This document shows, in pieces, positions 23,221-33,819 of a stretch of 64,000 nucleotides of DNA. The DNA is taken from contig JAJEKB010020703.1 in assembly GCA_022393335.1 (NCBI GenBank), positions 1 through 64,000 on the forward strand, given 5' to 3'. The notes below the pieces were generated by a model. The model ran no database searches and was not told where the DNA came from. It saw nothing but the letters and a program-made list of their open reading frames with translations. Source of the DNA: Macrotrachela quadricornifera. Taxonomy: Eukaryota > Rotifera > Eurotatoria > Philodinida > Philodinidae. The position numbers and the translations under genes were made by a program. Each line of letters begins with the position of its first letter. Position 1 is the first letter of the stretch.

Positions 23221-23973
23221 GGGTGAATCCGTGAGGTTTCTACCACTTTCGGGAAGAAGAGTATTCATTGGCAGTATCCTGAAAGACAGTTCTTTTTTTG
23301 ATTTTAGTAGTCTAGTTAGACATAACGTCGTCGAAAACGGCCTAAGGTAACAATTAAAATCTTTTTGGACAGGTAAAATGTGAAGAACAAGATCATTTTT
23401 TAGGAACACCTCACTTAAATAAAGGGTATCCTATAATAAAATGTTAATGATATTTTTCATACTTTTGCTTGATATAGAAGGCTGAAATTTTTATCACATA
23501 TATACCTAATAAAGATCTTTTATTTCTGAAAGTTTCAACTCTCTAGCTAAAACTGCTAATCAAATGTGAATTTTTCTACTTGATTTTTGCAATAATTTCA
23601 CAATAAAAGTATTCAAAAATCTAGTAAGAAAATTTATGTACTTCAGTCTTGTTGATGTATTTCATTAGTAGTTTTAGCTAGAGAGTTGAAACTTTCAGAA
23701 ATAAAAGATCTTTATTAGGTATATATGTGATAAAAATTTCAGCCTTCTATATCAAGCAAAAGTATGAAAAATATCATTAACATTTTATTATAGGATACCC
23801 TTTATATAAGTGAGGTGTTCCTAAAAAATGATCTTGTTCTTCACATTTTACATGTTCAAAAATGTTTTAATTATTACTTTAGACGGTTTTCAACGACGTT
23901 ACGTCTAACTAGACTATTAAAATTGAAAAAAAAACTTTTCGCTGAAGGTGGTAGAAACCCCACGGATTCACCC
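23221..23973. mobile_element. 753-bp palindromic MITE
   Basis: Ends GGGTGAATCCGTGAGGTTTC (23221) and complement (to 23973). Arms of ~340 bp with a ~100-bp centre near 23565-23660. Flanked by ATGATGA (23214-23220) and ATGATCA (23974-23980), an imperfect 7-bp duplication. The right edge lies 25 bp before the NHL exon, so it is probably in an intron of that gene. Both arms contain a related non-functional open frame (MFLKNDLVLHILxVQK), simply the repeat read twice. Confidence 0.75.
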
Positions 23974-23999
23974 ATGATCATGTTTTCTCTTTCTTTTAG

Positions 24000-24913
24000 T
24001 ACCACTTCTTGACAGTTTCATAGACATTTCTCCAAATGCCAAATGGAACAACAATGGCCGAACAGTAGGAGGACAAAAACCAGGACTCTCTTGGTCTCAA
24101 AGTTTATATATAGATGATGAACAAACGATTTATGTTACTGATCTTTGGAATCACCGTATTGTAGCATGGAAATCGGGTGAAATAAATGGACAAATAGTGG
24201 CAGGTGAACATGGACGAGGAAATGATGCTCATCAATTGGATAAACCAACGCATGTGATCGTGGATAAAGAGAGAGATAGTCTTATTATCTGTGATTATGG
24301 GAATAACAGAGTAGTTAAATGGCCTCGTCAAAATGGAACAAGTGGAGAAATAATTATTTCGAATATCGCTTGTTGGGGTTTGACAATGGATGACAATGGA
24401 TTTCTCTATGTCACTAATATTGACAAACATGAAGTAAGAAAATATCGAATGGGTGAATCTCAAGGAATAGTAGTAGCAGGTGGAAATGGACAAGGAAATC
24501 GTCTTAATCAGCTCGATTTCCCCACTTACATATTCGTTGATCGAGAACGTTCAGTATTTGTGTCTGATAAAAATAATCACCGTGTGATGAAATGGATAGA
24601 AGGTGCAAAAGAAGGTATTGTTGTTGCTGGTAGACAAGGACTTGGAAATACTTTGACACAACTGTCTTCTCCTCATGGAGTTGTAGTTGATCAATTGGGT
24701 ACTGTTTATGTAGCTGATAGTTGGAATCATCGAATTGTACGTTGGCCAAAAGGAGCAGAACAAGGTAATGTTATTGTTGGTGAAAATGATCAAGGAGCAC
24801 AAGCAAATCAACTCAGTTATCCTAAGGGGTTGTCATTTGATCGTCAAGGTAATCTCTATGTTGTTGATGATGGCAACAAACGAGTACAACGATTTAATAT
24901 TGAAATATCATGA
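24000..24913 (+). CDS. NHL-repeat beta-propeller protein (last exon)
   Basis: About 304 residues from a splice acceptor (TTCTTTTAG at 23991-23999) to TGA. Six NHL repeats are visible, each with a turn such as QSLYIDDEQTIYVTDLWNHR, IVDKERDSLIICDYGNNR, MDDNGFLYVTNIDKHE, VDRERSVFVSDKNNHR, VDQLGTVYVADSWNHR and FDRQGNLYVVDDGNKR. Gly-rich linkers (VAGGNGQGNRLNQL) join the blades. Six blades would close one propeller, normally a protein- or ligand-binding platform. The frame has no Met before repeat 1, so an upstream exon holding the start is expected; it was not found, and the palindromic element at 23221-23973 lies where the intron should be. No trans-membrane segment in this exon. The gene could be intact or 5'-truncated. 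Confidence 0.88.
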
Positions 24914-25029
24914 AATTAATGAGATGAACTGATAAATTTATATTTATTTTCAGCTATTGATTATTCTATTTTGATTGCTGTGTAATTTTAATTGAAAAGA
25001 AATAAATGAATTGATATATATTTATATTC

Positions 25030-25650
25030 ATGTGCGCGCGCGCGACCAGAGAGACCCTGGTTGTTGGAGGCACAAAAGCCAACAGCGGTAAGACAATGTA
25101 CGTACTTAAAAGGTTTTTCCGTTGTCTTTATCCAACAAGAGCAGTATCTCTCTGGGTTGAATTCATGTAGAAAACATACATTAATTCGACGCTAAAAGAA
25201 AAGTAGTTAGAAAAAATGGACAGTACTCACCCTCACATCCTTGGGGGAAAAATTGGGATGGAAAAAAATATACTACTCTTTCCGTTCCAATGTAGCACTA
25301 GTATGCTTATTTCCGAAAAAAACGATATGTAAATGCTTTTTTTTTTGGAGTCAAAGCCTTTTATTATTTGAAGATAAAGAAAAGAAGAACACAACCGTTA
25401 CAAGTCCACAACCGGTGTTAAAATAAGGCTGGGTTAGGGAAAGCAACGACGAGACTCGTGACATATATGTTATGTCTCAGAATAGGCAAGAAATATGCAT
25501 TTCTTGGATAAGAGAAGAATATGCAGATTGATGTATGCATGGAGAACATAGTTTATATCCATGAAAGAAAGAAAGAAAGAAAGAAAGGAAGAAAGAAAGT
25601 GGTATATATGATAAAGAAAAAGAAAAAGAATATAATAAAGAGGAAGATTT
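25030..25650. other. non-coding stretch with microsatellites
   Basis: Contains a short (CG)n run near 25034-25043 and a (GAAA)n tract at about 25562-25600. No gene supported. Confidence 0.6.
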
Positions 25651-25654
25651 ACTC

Positions 25655-26068
25655 CATTTCATATTAAATATGAAAATAGAGCTGTAGAAAAACAGTTCGT
25701 GATTGATATGGTGCGAATAAGCCAGTTGACTATCTGCACTTCATATATAATATGAAAGTGGAGTGAGGTAAGTAAGTGACATTATTCGATGGTTGTTGAA
25801 TGAGCCAATATATTTAGTTCACTTCATATATAATATGAGAATGAAGTGAAGTAAACGTATGACATTAATCGATAGTGGTTGAATAAGCCGATATACCTAA
25901 TTCACTTCATATTGGATATGAAGATGAAGCAGGGTAAATGAATAATATAGTTCGATGGTGTTGGAATAAGCCGATAAATCTATTTCACTTCATATTAGAT
26001 ATGAAAACGAAGCAGAATATATGAGTATCATTAATCGATGTTGTTAGAATATGCCAATAAATGAACTT
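25655..26068. repeat. 83-bp tandem repeat, five units, each with a hairpin
   Basis: Units start near 25655, 25737, 25820, 25903 and 25986, giving spacings of 82-83 bp. Each begins with an inverted repeat of the type CACTTCATAT..ATATGAARRTGAAG, then a CATTAATCGATGGTGTTG-like spacer, then AATAAGCCRATAWATCT. The spacer is less conserved than the hairpin. A small satellite block. Confidence 0.8.
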
Positions 26069-26139
26069 AGCTTCGTTATAAATTATTACAAGAGCACAAA
26101 TAAGCTAATAGATTGATCCATTATCATATTGAATAATAT

Positions 26140-26264
26140 GATAATATATGAAGAAATGAATCAGCTGAATCGAAATGACCGAATCCGATATAACATTTTT
26201 CACATGGATTTTATTGATCCACCAGTGATCTTGTATGTCGAGGATGATATTATGAGACTGGGTA
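26140..26264 (+). other. possible short exon remnant
   Basis: An open stretch reading IRYNIFHMDFIDPPVILYVE precedes the retrotransposon. It lies on the side of the retrotransposon opposite the receptor pseudogene at 29511 and could be its displaced 5' part, but I cannot show that. Confidence 0.2.
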
Positions 26265-27076
26265 GGTTGTGTTTTTTTAAATTGAATTAAATATGTCTTG
26301 TAGATGATTCTTCAAGATAATATCATTATTTACAGTTGCCCTTTGAATTGACTTGCTCAGTAATTCTATTGCATAATCCTTGATCTTCTGGACATTACTG
26401 ATCTTATGAATGTAATCTACCGATGTGTAAATTGGTAGACCGAGTGCAGCTCGAAGTGCTTTGTTTTGCATAACTTGCATTCGGTTCCATACTTTTGAAT
26501 CAGCTGTCAGTAGAACAGGATAACCATAAATAACCATTGTGCGTACAATTGATTTGTAGATGTTTATCATCGTCCTGCTGTTGGGTTCGTATGTAATTCT
26601 CGATAGATATCTAAGAAGACTAATCCGAGGAGTAATCTTGCTTTCTATATAATCGAGATGACTTCGCCATCTGAGTCGTTTGTCTATCATAACACCCAAG
26701 TACCTCGTATAATCCAATGGTTTAATGATTGTATTTTCAACTTTCACCTCCACTGGATGTTTATACGCTTTCCTTGGATGTATGCTGAAGTGGACCAACT
26801 CTGTTTTTGTTGGTTGTAATATTAATTTCCATGACTGGCACCTACTTTCGAATGCATCTATGGATTGTCATGGTGTTTCCCGATGTCCATAGTGCTGTAT
26901 CATTGGCGAATCACCCATGTTCTGTATAAGTCGGTATTCCATCCATCGAATCTGCCGTGTATATGATATATAATAATGGTGACAACGGAGATCCGTGTGG
27001 CGTACCGCTCATTAAATTGAATGGATGTGATAATACACCTTCAAGTTCAATTGCAGCCGTTCTGTTGTTAAGAAAT

Positions 27077-28471
27077 TCTCTTTCTCGTAGAGAAGAGTCT
27101 TACAAACTTAAATTGTTTGCTTGCTTGCTTGCTTGATTGTATGTCCGCAGGGTCAAAAAAACATCGATTGAGAATTTTTGTAATAAGAGTTGACCGAAGG
27201 GTAATCGGGGTCGAGAAACACGAATCTGGTGTTAGTTTCTTGAAATTTTTTTTCGATCCATTTTTTTACACAAAGGATCACTTTTTTTACAAAAAAAATT
27301 TTTTTATAAGGGTTGACCGAAGGGTAATTGGGATCGAGGAACACGAATCTGATGTTAGTCTTTTGAAATTGTTTTTCGGATCGATTTTTTTACACAAAGG
27401 ATCACTTTTTTACAAAAAATATTTCTTTTATAAGGGTTGACCGAAGGGTAATCGGGGTCGGGAAACACGAATCTGCTGTTAGTTTTTTGAAATTTTTTTT
27501 CGATCCATTTTTTTACACGAAGGATCACTTTTTTTACGAAAAAAATTTTTTTTGTAACGGTTGACCGAAGGGTACTCGGGGTCGGGGAACACGAATCCAC
27601 TGTTAGTTTTTTGAAATTGTTTTTCGGATCGATTTTTTTACACAAAGGATCACTTTTTTACAAAAAATATTTTTTTCTCTTTCTCATAGAGAAGAGTCTT
27701 GCAAGAATAAACTGTTTGCTTGATTACTAGATTGCTTGTATGTCCGCACCTCACTGATTGGTCTAATAGTGAGGTGACAACAAAGGGTCTGTCTTCCATA
27801 AAACTTGACGCGAGGTTAATTGAGGGTGTGGAGTTCGGATCTGAGGTTAGGTTTAATCAATTATTAACCAATTATTAATTATTTACTAAGAATTAATTAT
27901 TGATATTTCCTATAAAACATGACCAAAAGGTAATCGAGGGCAAGGAGTTCGAGTCTGATATTAGTTTTAACCAATTATTAACTAATTATTAATTATAAAT
28001 ATTTTCTATAAAACTTGACCAGAGGTACTCGAGGGTGAGGCGTTCAAATATGAGATTCGTGTTAATTAGTTAAGTATTCGATATTGATTAACGCATTATT
28101 AATCATCATTCTTTTCGAAAAATTTTACTGAAAACAATCCAGAATGGGGAATTTGAATCTGAGACCTATTTTGATTATTTAACTATTGATTATTAGTTAC
28201 TAATATTTTCTATAAAACTTGGCTAAAAGTAATTGAGGATGAGAAATCCGAGTCTGACGTCGATTTTTACTTTTTCTAATTACTATTATCAGTGAATTTT
28301 TTCCGAAAAACTTCATATAGGGTAATCACACATGGGAAACCTGAATCTGAAGTCAATTTTCACGTCTTTTACAATTTCATTTTTGAAACTGTGTAAGTAA
28401 TTTACTTGGAGTTCATAAACAGCACTTCTACAAGAAAGAGCTGAGCGAGTCCACAGACGAGCGTTACTTGT
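27077..28471 (+). mobile_element. helentron-associated-like element, copy E, inside the RT
   Basis: 5' repeat CTCTTTCTCGTAGA (27078-27091) and 3' repeat TCTACAAGAAAGAG (28427-28440) match at 13 of 14 positions. After the 3' repeat come a small GTCcacaGAC hairpin and GAGCGTTACTTGT ending at 28471. Between are TTGCTTGC tracts, TATGTCCGC, four ~122-bp tandem units, a second internal start-like segment (27678 on) and degenerate units with TTATTAACCAATTATT. Insertion interrupts the RT frame without any clear duplicated target base. Confidence 0.7.
27175..27675. repeat. ~122-bp tandem repeat, four units
   Basis: Unit: TTGACCGAAGGGTAATCGGG, GTCGAGAAACACGAATCTG, a T-rich stretch, TTTTTACACAAAGGATCAC, then an A-rich stretch. 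Repeats start near 27190, 27308, 27436 and 27562. Related but decayed units lie in copies at 5860-6350, 42480 and 52960-53060. Open frames of ~100 codons across it are repeat artefacts. Confidence 0.8.
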
Positions 28472-28938
28472 GAGATTATGTAGTTGACAATATACCGAGG
28501 AAAACGTAAATCATTTAATTTGTAAATCAAGCCATCGTGCCATACGGAGTCAAAAGCCGCTTTGATATCGAAGAGAACGACAGCCGAATGACGCCTTCGA
28601 CATTCCCGCCTTAGTTGTCCTCCAGCATATCGTTCTAATCTTACGATGTTGTAAACTATGCTTTTGCCTGGTCTAAATCCTGCTTGATGTTGTGGTAAAA
28701 TGTTTCGTCGATTGAGTTCAAGCATTAGCCGTTGTTTGATGATTTTCTCCAGTAGTTTGCCGAGACAACTAAGGAGACTAATCGGTTGATAACTAGACGG
28801 ATGTTGCTTGTCTTTTTTCGGTTTCAATAGAAGAATAAGGTTTGCCTTTTTCCACCCTTCTGGAATATAACTTTTCTTCAAAATTAGATTGTACAGATTG
28901 GTTAGATGCTGGACAAGTAATTCTGAATAATTCTTCAA

Positions 28939-29537
28939 ACACCTATTGAGAATGTTGTCTGGACCAGGAGAGCTGTTTCGAAGTTGTTTAAGATGAAGTT
29001 TAACTTCTTTAACCGTGATCCTTTTCGGATGGGTGTATTACCATCTTTGCTGGTTAATCTAGTAACATTCGTTACATTAAGGCCAACATTTTTAACAGCA
29101 TCTGTGATCCGGTCAATTGGAATCTCAAGGTCCACTCTCTTGACGAAAGCGACCTTTTCTGTGTCCTTGATTCTTTGAATTGAACGCGGAACATAGATCT
29201 TCGCTGTTGTTTGACCATTTGTAGCCAATATTGCCGTGAAGTCGGTCAGAATTTTGTTGAACGATCGGACATCAGCTGCATATACTGTAAATATGCCAGT
29301 ATGGCTCAGCTGAATGTCCAAGACTTTTGTATCATCAAGCTGTTGTTTCAGTAAATCATTTAGCTGCAGTTTGTTTAGTTTCACTCCCTCTATGATGAGA
29401 GGAGCTATACTAATTTTTGATTGGCTAACTGCAGCCAATGGCTTGTTGCCAGCTTGGTACGAACGATTGGTATTTGCTGGATTTCGTGGTGGATTGTCAT
29501 CACAATCATTTAATATTCTTTTTCTCCAAATTCCCAA
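28939..29537 (-). pseudogene. ORF1-like fragment of the same retrotransposon
   Basis: Encodes about 170 residues of ORF1-type protein (VKLNKLQLNDLLKQQLDDTK; IYVPRSIQRIKDTEKVAF; RITDAVKNVGLNVTNVTR), resembling the RRM-like/gag part of Jockey elements. Near NTPIRKG the sequence switches to the RT region in another frame (VKEVKLHLKQLRNSSPGPDN), marking an internal deletion. The first few codons overlap the receptor pseudogene on the other strand, so the true 5' boundary is near 29510. Confidence 0.6.
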
Positions 29538-31094
29538 TGAATCATATTATTTATTAATTCTTCGAGAAAGATTTTTTCCTTCAGAAAATATTTATACTCG
29601 AATACAATCACAACAACAACATTGTTTATCAATAAAAGAATTAGTAAATAAAACAGTACATAATTTAGATGATTTTCATCGAACAAAATATTATCCAATT
29701 TTATATCGAAAAGAAAAACAATTGATGTGTATTTGTGATTTAGATCGATTTTCAAATTGTTTTTTTTTAATCATACAATGAATTATGATTGTCAAGGAAA
29801 GACAATGTTTTCAAAATAATCAAACACGTCCAACAAAATCAACTTGTGTTTGTCCTGATTGTTATTATGGAATTAAATGTCAATTTTCTACAAAAGGTTT
29901 TCTTTTTTCACTTGATCCTATTCTTAGTTATCATGTTAAACCACAAATATCTCTTTATCGACAATCATTTATTATTAAAACAAGTATTATTATCAGTTCA
30001 ATTATCTTCTTCTTGGGTTTTATCAATAGAATTTTATCAATTTTCATTTTTCATCGAACAAAACTTAGACAAGTTGGAAGTACAAATTATTTATTTATTT
30101 CATCAATTACATCAATTTGTATGATTTTTATTTTAATTACCAAATTATGACATATCATTCTTTCTCAAATGTCAATCGTTACTTATTTTTAGTTGTATTT
30201 CAATTGATTTTCTTTTAAAAATTTTCTTAGCATCAAGTGAATGGTTAAATGCTTGTGTTGAAAAAGGTTATAGTTTTATCGAAGAAAAAGTAAACAAATA
30301 TCAAAACGAATTATTCCATTTGTATTTATTGTAACTATATTAACACAAATTCATGATCCTCTTCATCGACAATTAATCGATGATTCAGATGAGGATGAAC
30401 AACGAATTTGGTGTTTTATTCATTATTCATCGCATGTGAGAATTTATAATTCATTTATTACTTTTTTTCATTTTCTTGGTCCTTTTGCAATTAATTTAAT
30501 TACTTCAATTCGAATTATTACTAAAATAGCAAAGAGACGTTCACAAGTACAACCCGAACATGCTTTTGAAGATCATTTACATCGACATCTTTTAGTTGCT
30601 CCATGCATGTTAATTTTATTAAGTTTACCACCCAGGACGAGTCTTACGACGACGGTAAACGGGTCGTAAACGACCGTTAATGATAAGGTTACTGCCGTAA
30701 ACTGCCCGTATTTGACCCATTTGGCATGCGTCGTATTACGACCGTATATTGGCGTGTCGTATACGATGAAAAACGGCCTGAAAATCGCGTATTTGATCGT
30801 TTACGACACGCCAATATACGGTCGTAATACGGCGCATGCCAAATGGGTCAAACACGATGAAAAACGGGCGTTTACGACCGGGCTTGTTTCACCTGGGCAC
30901 GTTTGATTATTTCATTTATGAAAGGTTGTATGAGATCAGCACGTGAACCTTGGTTCTATTTAATTGGTTATTTTGTTTCATTTATTCCATCAATATAAAC
31001 ATTTGTGATGTTTGTTTTGCCTTCGGATAATTATAAAAGTGAATTTCGACTTATGGTAGCATAAACAGTTCGACGATTTCGAACAAGTTCATAA
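29511..31094 (+). pseudogene. 7TM receptor pseudogene with two insertions
   Basis: Coding similarity runs from NILFLQIPNESYYLLILRER through a Cys-rich EGF-like turn (CVCPDCYYGIKCQFSTKG), the pre-TM motif FLFSLDPILSYHV, then hydrophobic helices (SFIIKTSIIISSIIFFLGF; NYLFISSITSICMIFILI), an extracellular loop DPLHRQLIDDSDEDEQRIWC and later helices with AREPWFYLIGYFVSF. Frame changes occur near 29765-29810 and 30150-30330, with stops near 30998 and 31061. The GC-rich MITE at 30632-30897 splits ILLSLP from RLIISFMKG. A large bdelloid-type receptor family is the likely source; the copy is dead. Confidence 0.75.
30632..30897. mobile_element. 266-bp GC-rich MITE in the receptor pseudogene, 3-bp duplication CAC
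   Basis: Ends CCAGGACGAG and ACCTGGG; CAC flanks both sides (30629-30631, 30898-30900). The inner arms TTTGACCCATTTGGCATGCG and CGCATGCCAAATGGGTCAAA continue pairing for ~50 bp through GTATATTGGCGTGTCG. Words such as GGTCGTAAACGACCG recur. Composition is much more GC-rich than its surroundings. The receptor frame on both sides lets the empty site be read, which fixes the boundaries. Confidence 0.8.
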
Positions 31095-31678
31095 CTGATA
31101 AAACACAAAATATTTTGTAGAACTAAATTTGTTTTTTCTTTCATAACTTCTGCACTAGTAATAAATAGTACCTAGCGACAACGTGTATGAATAAATTCAC
31201 TAATAGAGTGCACATTGAATTTATACAGGCTTTGTGATATTTATTATTTGCTGAAATACTTATCTACCGCGTGGTGCAAAAGTTTTGCGACATTTTGTAT
31301 TTCGTATATATCTCAATTTATGTAAATGATAAAATCTTAATTTTTTTTCAAAAGGTGTAGTGTGGACTGCTTTACAAGACATATACAAATCAAATTTCCA
31401 TTTGGCATTGAGGTGCAAATCATGAAAAAGTGCTGTTTTCTCTCCTTTCAGCTACAGAAAGTATATTTCACCATTATTTATTTGAAAATGTCTCCGTTTA
31501 GAGGAATGATATAATCTTGAATTTTTAAAAAGATGCGCCATTGAAGACCCTACAAAATCTATTCGAAAAAAATTTACTGAAAAAAGAAAAAGCTTATTAG
31601 AAAATTGTATATTTTATTTTGATAATGCTGAATACAAAAAACTAAATACAGAATTACAACATCTAACCATGACATATG
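31095..31678. other. non-coding stretch
   Basis: AT-rich; no gene seen. The segment GGTGCAAAAGTTTTGCGAC near 31272-31290 looks like a decayed transposon end but no partner was found. Confidence 0.4.
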
Positions 31679-32629
31679 TTAGTTTCGAAGTGTACTTCTC
31701 ATTGCCAGTTCAGTTGGTTGAATTCTTCTTCCTGCTGGTCGTAAAAGTAAGATTTTCTTCATTTTAGTCTTCAATTCTGGTAATGATAAAGCACAAATAA
31801 AGGGGAGAAACAAAATAATAAAATAACTTAACCAACCTACGTATGGGAGAATAATATTATTATAAATATCGGCGGAGAAGCCACAAAGAAAAAATATAGT
31901 CATCACTATATATGGAAATGAAAAGATCAAATAGAGGAAAGATATAGACAATAATTGAATGGACATTTTTCGATACTTTCGCCATTGAATTGGTTGATGT
32001 ATTCGATATTTATGCCAGATGATACGTATAATTAAAGCAATACTAAACACTACAATGATAAGATTAGGTAACAATTGATGAGCAATCATTTCCCACGTAT
32101 ACAAATCATATCTATCATACATACAAAAAGAGACACAAACCATACTCAAGCTAAGATAAGCATTTTGACAAGGTGGAAAAAAATCAATTATGACGTAGTA
32201 AATCACACAATAAACAAGTATAATTATCGGTGGTAAATAATGAAGAAAAAGACGCTTCTTTTTTGTTGACATCCATTCATTATGAAAAATAAGAATATGT
32301 CGTTCTATCGTTGCCCAAGCAAAAAGAATCGTTTGTATCACATAGGTACCCCAATCAATAAATGCCCAAATAGTACAAAATATCATGAATTTTTCCCATG
32401 TTTCTAGATACTGATAATAATAGATCATCCATGGATAAATGGTTAATTCAGAAATGAGACCAATAAGAAGAAGAACAATAATAACATGATTATTTTGAGC
32501 ACGACGTAACGTTTGATCGAAAAGAAAATGATACAGAACAAACAATGAACAAATAATAGATGGAATAAGAAAAACAAGAAAAAGCCAAAATTTAATCGTA
32601 TCGAATATCATCTTAGTAGTATCAAACAC
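31679..32629 (-). CDS. rhodopsin-like 7TM receptor, 316 aa, intact
   Basis: Seven hydrophobic helices at about residues 14-37, 48-72, 83-107, 131-150, 184-204, 223-249 and 259-283. A conserved-type Cys pair (Cys85 at the start of helix 3, Cys154 in loop 2) could form the usual disulfide. The DRY position is ERH (109-111) at the end of helix 3; ICL3 is short and basic (HKYRIHQPIQWRKYRK). Helix 7 lacks a classical NPxxY but ends FICALSLPELKTKMKK, giving a basic helix 8. No N-terminal signal peptide or EGF-like domain, unlike the pseudogene at 29511. Intronless. Likely an orphan peptide- or odorant-type receptor at the plasma membrane; the ligand is unknown. Confidence 0.85.
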   Translation of the reverse strand: MFDTTKMIFDTIKFWLFLVFLIPSIICSLFVLYHFLFDQTLRRAQNNHVIIVLLLIGLISELTIYPWMIYYYQYLETWEKFMIFCTIWAFIDWGTYVIQTILFAWATIERHILIFHNEWMSTKKKRLFLHYLPPIIILVYCVIYYVIIDFFPPCQNAYLSLSMVCVSFCMYDRYDLYTWEMIAHQLLPNLIIVVFSIALIIRIIWHKYRIHQPIQWRKYRKMSIQLLSISFLYLIFSFPYIVMTIFFLCGFSADIYNNIILPYVGWLSYFIILFLPFICALSLPELKTKMKKILLLRPAGRRIQPTELAMRSTLRN

Positions 32630-32639
32630 AAACTAGAAC

Positions 32640-33815
32640 TGTCAAGAAATGTGAGTTAGTATTTTATTAACAAGTGAAAGTATTCTTTGAGTAGAAAACC
32701 GAGAAAAAGCGAGATATTAAAATCATTAAGGTATGTTAATCTTCTTCTGACTCGATTTATTATATCGCTGGCTTTTTAATCAATTTTGATCGGATTATGT
32801 TTTTCAACACTCTTCCTGAAACAATTCAATTAATTTTTAATTTTGTGCCATTTCGGTATCAAACGAGATATAAAGCTTGTTTTCACTAGAGAGTAATTAC
32901 TTTTTTTGAGAAATACACAACAAGTTTTTATAACTATAGAAGCTACGCCACTGATTCTTCGTAATTTGAAAAGTGACAAGGATATTTTGAGAACTTACAG
33001 AAAATAAGTTTGAAATCCAAATGGTTTTGACGTGAGTAAACATCTAAATTGAATTCTTATCTCTTAGAAAAGAGTGATAATTTATTTTGCATGATTATTT
33101 CTATAATAATCTCTCGATATTATTTATTTGTGATTAGTTTTTCTCATTTTCTTTCTATCTTAGGTGAATGAAACCGATGGCGAATTCGATCGGATATCAT
33201 AGGATCCAATCACCCGACAAAATCCTATGGAAATCCGGGTTGTGGATCGACTAACGAATCTGACGGAAAAATGCTGTTTTTTTATTTCACCGAGAAGCAG
33301 CATTTTCTCACCATGGTAGAAACTCCTTATACTATACGACAAAATTCCATCGGATCCTATAGAAGGATCCGATTGTCGAAATCATTCTCCTGGGGTTTTT
33401 TTGTATTCTCCCAAATTTCCTTTTTATGCCCCCCCGGTTTGTATTGTCATTGATAGTCAAAAATTTCTTCATCATTAGCATACTCAGAAACAAAAATAAA
33501 AAGCCATTAAAAATACAAATAAATCGCGCATGTTTCTTGTACTTTCTACTTACAACCATATATTAAAATCATCTGTCATATAGAAACCATTTTCATCTTC
33601 ATAAAAATGCAATACAGTGGTATAGTGTAATCATTGACAATTATGCAAATTTTTCTTATAATTATCACATGTAACTTGATTTCTATCAATTATTTGTAAG
33701 GTAAAATGAGTTAGTTTGAGAAAACAACTTTTTAAACCTCGGAGAAATGCACTTAATACGGGCAGATATTGGTCTGTGCATCGTTTATCACATGGAAATT
33801 TGATGGTATTGAGAT
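32640..33815. other. non-coding stretch with short inverted repeats
   Basis: No gene. Small inverted repeats such as GAAAAATGCTG / CAGCATTTTC around 33267-33308 and GGATCCTATAGAAGGATCC near 33353-33371. Open frames are under 80 codons and overlap on both strands. Confidence 0.4.
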
Positions 33816-33819
33816 TCGA

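Larger units (their letters stand above)
26277..28938 (-). pseudogene. reverse transcriptase of Jockey-like element, interrupted
   Basis: The first part (28938-28473) carries WKKANLILLLKPKKDKQHPS, YQPISLLSCLGKLLEKII, HQAGFRPGKSI and VVLFDIKAAFDSVWHDGL, i.e. RT motifs up to the first catalytic Asp. It resumes at 27076 with FLNNRTAAIELEGV, SGTPHGSPLSPLLY and FANDTALW. The last is the catalytic FADD box with the first Asp replaced by Asn, which should abolish polymerisation. A stop codon precedes that block. The thumb and C-terminal region (YLGVMIDKRLRWRSHLDYI; RTMVIYGYPVL) follow. Dead on three counts: insertion, stop and lost catalytic residue. Confidence 0.85.
26265..29510 (-). mobile_element. 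Jockey-like non-LTR retrotransposon, internally deleted and split
   Basis: Read leftwards: ORF1-type N-terminal part (29537-29025), a direct junction into the reverse transcriptase near 29020, RT domain to 28473, a helentron-like insertion (28471-27077), then the rest of RT (27076-26799) and the C-terminal part (26798-26277) before a short poly-A-like tract. The endonuclease region and the end of ORF1 are missing. It is inserted beside or inside a 7TM receptor pseudogene. Confidence 0.75.

Noticed and set aside
27117..27645. Roughly 100-codon frames on both strands with repeated IRVDRRVIG / NPYKKIFF words
   Set aside because: They are the 122-bp tandem repeat translated several times, not proteins.
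31270..31300. GGTGCAAAAGTTTTGCGAC as a transposon end
   Set aside because: No matching inverted end or duplication could be found in the neighbourhood.
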